From NCBI GenBank assembly GCA_027452045.1, contig DAIDHH010000031.1, positions 1 through 64,000 of the forward strand: 64,000 bases of DNA, given 5' to 3'. Position 1 is the first letter of the stretch. Each line of letters starts with the position of its first letter. Made by a program: the position numbers and the translations under genes. This document shows, piece after piece, positions 59,175-64,000 of the stretch. The stretch is from Gammaproteobacteria bacterium (lineage in GTDB: Bacteria > Pseudomonadota > Gammaproteobacteria > Steroidobacterales > Steroidobacteraceae). The notes beneath the pieces were generated by a model that made no database searches, was not told the DNA's origin, and saw only the letters and a program-made list of their open reading frames with translations.

Positions 59175-60632
59175 CTGTATCTCGGCATCGATATCGGCAC
59201 CTCCGGCGTCAAGGCGGTGCTTCTCGAGGAGTCCGGCGGCATCACCGCCCAGGCCTCTTGCGCGCTCGAGGTGAGTCGTCCCTCGCCCGGCTTTTCGGAA
59301 CAGGACCCGCAAGCGTGGTGGCAGGCCACACAGCGCGCCGTGGCGGCGCTCCCTAAGGATGCCCGCGCCGCGGTGCGCGCCGTGGGACTCTCTGGACAGA
59401 TGCACGGCGCGACACTGCTCGATGCCGAGGACCGGCCGTTGCGGCCCGCCATCCTCTGGAATGACGGCCGATCGGCGCAGGAGTGCCTGGAGCTCGAGCG
59501 CCGCGAGCCGGCCTCGCGCGCCATCACGGGCAACATCATGATGCCCGGCTTCACCGCGCCGAAGCTGCTGTGGGTGGCCCGGCACGAGCCGGAGGTCTTC
59601 CGTCGCACCGCTCATGTGCTGCTGCCGAAGGACTACGTGCGCCTGCGGCTGACCGGTGAGAAGGTGAGCGACATGTCCGATGCCGCCGGCACGGGGTGGC
59701 TCGATGTCGGCCGGCGCGAATGGTCCGATGCCATGCTGGCGGCGACCGATCTCACTCGCGGCCACATGCCGCACCTGGTCGAGGGCTCGAGCGCCTCCGG
59801 GACGCTCACCGCCCGGGCGGCCGGGGAGCTCGGCCTGCCGCGCGCCATCGTGGCCGGTGGCGGCGGCGATAACGCTGCGAGCGCCGTAGGTCTTGGGGTC
59901 GTACGCCCGGGTCAGGCCTTCCTGTCGCTCGGCACTTCCGGCGTTCTGTTCGTGGTGACGGAGCGGTTCCGGCCGAACCCCGAGCGCGCCGCGCACGCCT
60001 TCTGCCACTGTCTGCCGGAACGCTGGCACCAGATGTCCGTCATGTTGAGTGCGGCGAGCACCCTCGACTGGGTTGCGCAACTGGTGGGCTCCACCAATCT
60101 CCCCGGGATCGTGGAGCGCGCCGAAGCACACGGCCTCAGCCGTCACTCGCCCCTCTTCCTGCCCTACCTCACCGGCGAGCGCACCCCGCACAACGATCCG
60201 CACGCCCGGGGCGTTTTCTTCGGACTGCGTCCGGACTCGGGCACGGACGAGCTGGTCGGCGCGGTGCTCGAGGGTGTGGCCCTGGCATTCGCGGACGGCC
60301 TCGAGGTGCTCACGGAAAAAGGCGATCCGGTGGGCGAGATCAGCGTCACCGGAGGCGGCGCACGTCTGCCGTACTGGGGCAAGCTCATCGCCGCGGCGCT
60401 GCGACGGCCGCTCACCTACCGCTCGGGCGGCGAGGTTGGCGCCGCCCTCGGTGCCGCCCGGCTCGCGCACCTGGCCGCCGGGGGATCGGAGCAAGACGTG
60501 TGCCCCGCCCCGCGCATCGAGCGCGTGATCGAACCCGACGCCGCGCTGTCCTCGCTCCTCGCGAGCCGGCGCCGCACTTTCCAACGCCTGTATCAGGATC
60601 TGAAGACCGCTTTCGTGGAGTTCTGCTCATGA
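59175..60632 (+). CDS. xylB: Xylulokinase, predicted CTG start
   Basis: FGGY N-term (L)YLGIDIGTSGVKAVLLEESGG; GLSGQMHGATLLDAEDRPLRPAILWNDGRS; no in-frame ATG/GTG/TTG between stop TAA (59130) and 59217; AGGAG 7 nt before CTG 59175. Confidence 0.93.
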   Translation: MYLGIDIGTSGVKAVLLEESGGITAQASCALEVSRPSPGFSEQDPQAWWQATQRAVAALPKDARAAVRAVGLSGQMHGATLLDAEDRPLRPAILWNDGRSAQECLELERREPASRAITGNIMMPGFTAPKLLWVARHEPEVFRRTAHVLLPKDYVRLRLTGEKVSDMSDAAGTGWLDVGRREWSDAMLAATDLTRGHMPHLVEGSSASGTLTARAAGELGLPRAIVAGGGGDNAASAVGLGVVRPGQAFLSLGTSGVLFVVTERFRPNPERAAHAFCHCLPERWHQMSVMLSAASTLDWVAQLVGSTNLPGIVERAEAHGLSRHSPLFLPYLTGERTPHNDPHARGVFFGLRPDSGTDELVGAVLEGVALAFADGLEVLTEKGDPVGEISVTGGGARLPYWGKLIAAALRRPLTYRSGGEVGAALGAARLAHLAAGGSEQDVCPAPRIERVIEPDAALSSLLASRRRTFQRLYQDLKTAFVEFCS

Positions 60633-61945
60633 GCCTTTTTTCCGACATCCAGCCGATCCGCTTCGAGGGGCCTGAGACCTCGAACGAGTACGCTTTCCGC
60701 GTCTACGACAAGGACCGCAAGGTGCTCGGCAAGCCCATGCGGGAGTGGCTGCGCTGCGCCGTGTGCTACTGGCACTCGTTCAACTGGCCGGGCCAGGACA
60801 TCTTCGGGGCCGGCACACTGCCGAGGCCGTGGCTCGGCGCCACGATCACCCAGGCCATGGCGGAAGAGAAGCTCGATGCCGCTTTCGACTTTCTCTCGCG
60901 GCTCGGCGTGCCCTACTTCACCTTCCACGACGTCGATGCCATGGCCAGCGCCGCGACGCTCAAGGAGCACGATCGCAATCTCAAGGCGATCGAGGAACGG
61001 ATGCACAAGAAGATGTCCGCCACGGGCATGAAGCTCCTGTGGGGCACGGCGAACCTGTTCAGCCACCCCCGCTATGCGGGAGGCGGCCCGACGAGCGCCG
61101 ATCCCGAGGTATTCGCCTGGGCGGCCGCGCAGGTGCGCTACTGTCTCGAGGCCACCCATCGTCTCGGCGGCGAGAACTACGTGCTCTGGGGCGGCCGCGA
61201 AGGCTATGACTCGCTGCTCAACACCGACTTGAAGCGCGAGCTCGATCACTACGGCCGATTCCTCTCGATGGTGGTCGAGCACAAGCATCGCATCGGCTTC
61301 CAGGGCACCATCCTCGTCGAGCCCAAGCCCTTCGAGCCGACCAAGCACCAGTACGACCGCGACGTCGCCTCGGTGTACGCCTTCCTGCAGCGCTATGGCC
61401 TCGAGAAAGAGGTGCGGGTCAACATCGAAGTCAATCATGCGACTCTCGCCGGTCTCGATTTCGAGCATGAAGTCGCCGCCGCGCACACCTACGGCATATT
61501 CGGCTCGATCGACATCAACCGCGGCGACCCGCGCAACGGCTGGGACACCGATCAGTTCCCGAACAACGCGCAGGAGCTGGTGCCGGCGTTTCTGCCGCTC
61601 ATCGAGGGTGGCGGCTTCAGCACCGGCGGATTCAATTTCGATGCGAAGCTGCGCCGCCAGTCGGTGGACCCGCACGATCTGTACGTGGCGCACATCGGCG
61701 GCATCGACACTCTGGCGCGTGCGCTGCTCGCCGCCGCCGACATCGTCACCGAGCGCAAGCTCGCGAAGATCAAGGAGGAGCGCTACCAGGGCTGGAATGG
61801 CGAGCTCGGCAAGCGCATCGAGAGCGGCGCGCTCGATCTTGCGGGGCTAGCCGATCTTGCCACGGCGAGCAACTTCCAGCCCTCGCCCCGCTCGGGCCGC
61901 CAGGAGCTCGCCGAGAGCGTGGTGGCGCGTCACTGCAAGTACTGA
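60629..61945 (+). CDS. xylA: Xylose isomerase
   Basis: AVCYWHSFNWPGQDIFGAGT; FTFHDVDAMA; YVLWGGREGYDSLLNTD; ILVEPKPFEPTKHQYDRDV; ATGA overlap with xylB stop. Confidence 0.97.
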   Translation: MSLFSDIQPIRFEGPETSNEYAFRVYDKDRKVLGKPMREWLRCAVCYWHSFNWPGQDIFGAGTLPRPWLGATITQAMAEEKLDAAFDFLSRLGVPYFTFHDVDAMASAATLKEHDRNLKAIEERMHKKMSATGMKLLWGTANLFSHPRYAGGGPTSADPEVFAWAAAQVRYCLEATHRLGGENYVLWGGREGYDSLLNTDLKRELDHYGRFLSMVVEHKHRIGFQGTILVEPKPFEPTKHQYDRDVASVYAFLQRYGLEKEVRVNIEVNHATLAGLDFEHEVAAAHTYGIFGSIDINRGDPRNGWDTDQFPNNAQELVPAFLPLIEGGGFSTGGFNFDAKLRRQSVDPHDLYVAHIGGIDTLARALLAAADIVTERKLAKIKEERYQGWNGELGKRIESGALDLAGLADLATASNFQPSPRSGRQELAESVVARHCKY

Positions 61946-61997
61946 GTCGCTGCGCCCGATCGGGGACGCCGCGATCGGAACAAGGCAGCGAGCGCAT

Positions 61998-62043
61998 TCC
62001 CCCGGGATGCCCTCACGGGCGTTCCGTGCGGCTTCCCGGGGGA
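61998..62043. repeat. Inverted repeat TCCCCCGGGA...TCCCGGGGGA with nested GCCCTCACGGGC hairpin
   Basis: 10-nt exact complementary arms flanking a 26-nt loop between xylA stop and GH51 start. Confidence 0.5.
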
Positions 62044-62135
62044 TTCGCGCCTGACAATTGGGGGTGGGGGCGCGATCCGCTGCGCGAGCGCGTTCGCACG
62101 CCCCCCGGGGACAGAACGCGAGGAGCACTCCGTTG

Positions 62136-64000
62136 ATGCACCGCTCGAAATCACCGGTCGGATTGACGGTGGCGCTCCTTGCCGCCTCTGTCACAGCCCT
62201 CGCAACGCCCACCCGGGCGATCGCCGAGGCGGCGCTCACGATCCATTACGACGAGCCACTGCACGCGGTCAGCCCGACGCTCTACGGCCTGATGACCGAG
62301 GAGATCAATCACGCCTACGACGGTGGACTTTACGCGGAGTTGATCCGCGATCGGGCGTTCTTCCGCAGGGAGCATCACGAGTTCGTGAAGATCTGGTCCT
62401 TGGATCAGAATGCCGAGGACGGTATTTCCTTCTCGATCGACGATAAGACGGGACCGAGCCGCGCCCTGCCCTACAGCCTTCGACTCACCGCCGCCAAGGC
62501 GAGCGCGAACGACCCGGGCGGACTCGACAACCCCGGCTACTGGGGCGTGCCGGTGCGACCGCACACGACCTATCGCGCGTCCATCTATCTCAAGGCCGGC
62601 AAGGAGAACGCCGGGCCTGTCACCATGGCCATCGTGAACGCGGCGAGCGGCAAGGTGATGGCGAGCGCGCGGTTTCCGGCCGCGGGCGCGCATTGGAAGA
62701 AGTACACGGCGACGATGCGCACCGGCGAGGTGCGCGCCTCGCAGAACAACTTCGTGCGCATCACGGTGAGCCATCCCGGGACCGTGCTGCTCAACCTTCC
62801 CTCGCTCTTTCCGCCCACCTACCACGGACGGAAAAACGGCTTGCGCATCGACCTCATGGACAAGCTGAGCGCCCTGCATCCGACGTTTCTGCGCTTTCCG
62901 GGCGGCAACTTCCTCGAGGGCAACACGCTCGCCGACTGGTACGACTGGAAGCTCACGATCGGGCCGCTCGTGGACCGGCCGACCCATCCGAGTCCCTGGG
63001 GGTATGAATCCTCCGATGGTCTCGGGCTGCTCGAATTCCTCGAGTGGTGCAAGGACCTCGACATGCAGCCGGTGCTCGCCGTCTACGCCGGCTACGCGCT
63101 CGATCAGCAGCACATCAAGCCCGGTCCGCAGCTCGAGCCCTACGTGAAGGATGCGCTCGAGGAGATCCAGTACGTGACCGGCGGCGCCTCGACGAAATGG
63201 GGCGCGGTGCGGGCACGCGACGGACATCCCGCGCCTTTCCCCCTGAAGTACGTCGAAATCGGCAACGAGGACTTCTTCGATCACTCGGGCAGCTACAGCG
63301 GCTCGCACGGCCGGTTCGCCCAGTTCGCCCGGGCGATCCGCAAGGCCTACCCCGGCCTCGAGCTGATCGCCACCATGCCCGTCAAGGGCGACGTGCAGCC
63401 CGATGTCATCGACGACCACTTCTACGAGACGCCCGCGGCGCTCATGAAGGACTCCCACCACTTCGATACGATGAGCCGCAAGGGCCCCCGGATCTTCGTC
63501 GGGGAATGGGCAAGCATGGAAGGCACCCCGACGCCGGATTTCGGCGCGGCGCTGAGCGATGCGGCGTGGATGACCGGCCTCGAGCGCAACAGCGACCTGG
63601 TGGTCATGGCGAGCTACGCGCCGCTGCTCGTCAACGTCAACCCTCTCGCTGCTCAGTGGGGCACCAACCTCATCGGCTACGATGCCAAGCAGAGCTTCGG
63701 CTCCCCGAGCTACTACGCGCAGTCGATGTTCAGCGGTTATCTCGGCAACCAGGTGGTCGCCTCGAAGCTCACGGGCGCAGGCCCCCTGTGCTTCGAGTCC
63801 GTCACCCGTGATGCCGCAACCCACACGCTCTACGTGAAAATCGTAAACGGCACTCCGAAGCCGCTGCCGCTCGCGCTGCAACTCGAGGGTGTGACCTCCG
63901 TGGCGCGCCGTGGAGCCCTGGTGACCCTGTCAGCCGGGAGCACGCATGCCGCCAACACGCTGGCCGATCCGCGGCGCGTCGTGCCCCATACCGAGAAGGT
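62136..64000 (+). CDS. GH51 alpha-L-arabinofuranosidase, secreted (3'-truncated by window end)
   Basis: Manual translation MHRSKSPVGLTVALLAASVTALA...SPTLYGLMTEEINHAYDGGLYAELIRDRAFF...FLRFPGGNFLEGNT...YVEIGNEDFF...IFVGEWAS; not in the ORF track. Confidence 0.92.
   Translation, partial: MHRSKSPVGLTVALLAASVTALATPTRAIAEAALTIHYDEPLHAVSPTLYGLMTEEINHAYDGGLYAELIRDRAFFRREHHEFVKIWSLDQNAEDGISFSIDDKTGPSRALPYSLRLTAAKASANDPGGLDNPGYWGVPVRPHTTYRASIYLKAGKENAGPVTMAIVNAASGKVMASARFPAAGAHWKKYTATMRTGEVRASQNNFVRITVSHPGTVLLNLPSLFPPTYHGRKNGLRIDLMDKLSALHPTFLRFPGGNFLEGNTLADWYDWKLTIGPLVDRPTHPSPWGYESSDGLGLLEFLEWCKDLDMQPVLAVYAGYALDQQHIKPGPQLEPYVKDALEEIQYVTGGASTKWGAVRARDGHPAPFPLKYVEIGNEDFFDHSGSYSGSHGRFAQFARAIRKAYPGLELIATMPVKGDVQPDVIDDHFYETPAALMKDSHHFDTMSRKGPRIFVGEWASMEGTPTPDFGAALSDAAWMTGLERNSDLVVMASYAPLLVNVNPLAAQWGTNLIGYDAKQSFGSPSYYAQSMFSGYLGNQVVASKLTGAGPLCFESVTRDAATHTLYVKIVNGTPKPLPLALQLEGVTSVARRGALVTLSAGSTHAANTLADPRRVVPHTEK

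Noticed and set aside
58050-60584. 844-aa minus-strand ORF over LysR/xylB
   Set aside because: Antisense to two well-supported genes; composition is spurious-type
62151-63881. 576-aa minus-strand ORF near window end
   Set aside because: Antisense to the truncated GH51, which has strong family motifs
1-64000. CRISPR arrays, tRNA/rRNA genes, IS elements or phage genes
   Set aside because: No repeat-spacer structure, tRNA-like cloverleaf, transposase or integrase motifs noticed on reading

Overview
The window is a dense, high-GC hemicellulose-utilisation island, probably from a gammaproteobacterium (Xanthomonadales/Steroidobacter-like by gene content; inference). It holds xylan/glucuronoxylan functions: GH67, two GH3, GH51, GH127, a two-domain acetyl-esterase, ExuT-like and sugar-porter MFS transporters, ManD, a PfkB kinase, XylB and XylA. 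It also holds a long minus-strand xyloglucan operon: GH35, GH31-PA14, an uncharacterised putative hydrolase, GH27, GH29, a second GH31, aldose 1-epimerase and GH74. There are two TonB-dependent receptors. One leads a TBDR/tryptophan-halogenase-like/SapC/cupin(JmjC-like) operon; the other precedes two tandem tryptophan-halogenase-like genes. A LacI-family regulator is present, and about nine copies of a 14-bp near-palindrome (TGRTANCGNTAYCA-like) lie upstream of most transcription units. This looks like one regulon resembling the Xanthomonas XylR 'xyl-box'. Most interesting items: (i) two paralogs of a family I cannot name (17616-19520 and 45130-47061), each in a different hemicellulose operon; (ii) the dispersed operator regulon; (iii) the halogenase-like/SapC/JmjC cassettes tied to the receptors; (iv) an SGNH+CE7-like fusion esterase; (v) a xylulokinase that appears to need a CTG start. 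No tRNA, rRNA, CRISPR or mobile element was recognised. The final GH51 gene runs off the window end and is absent from the supplied ORF track.
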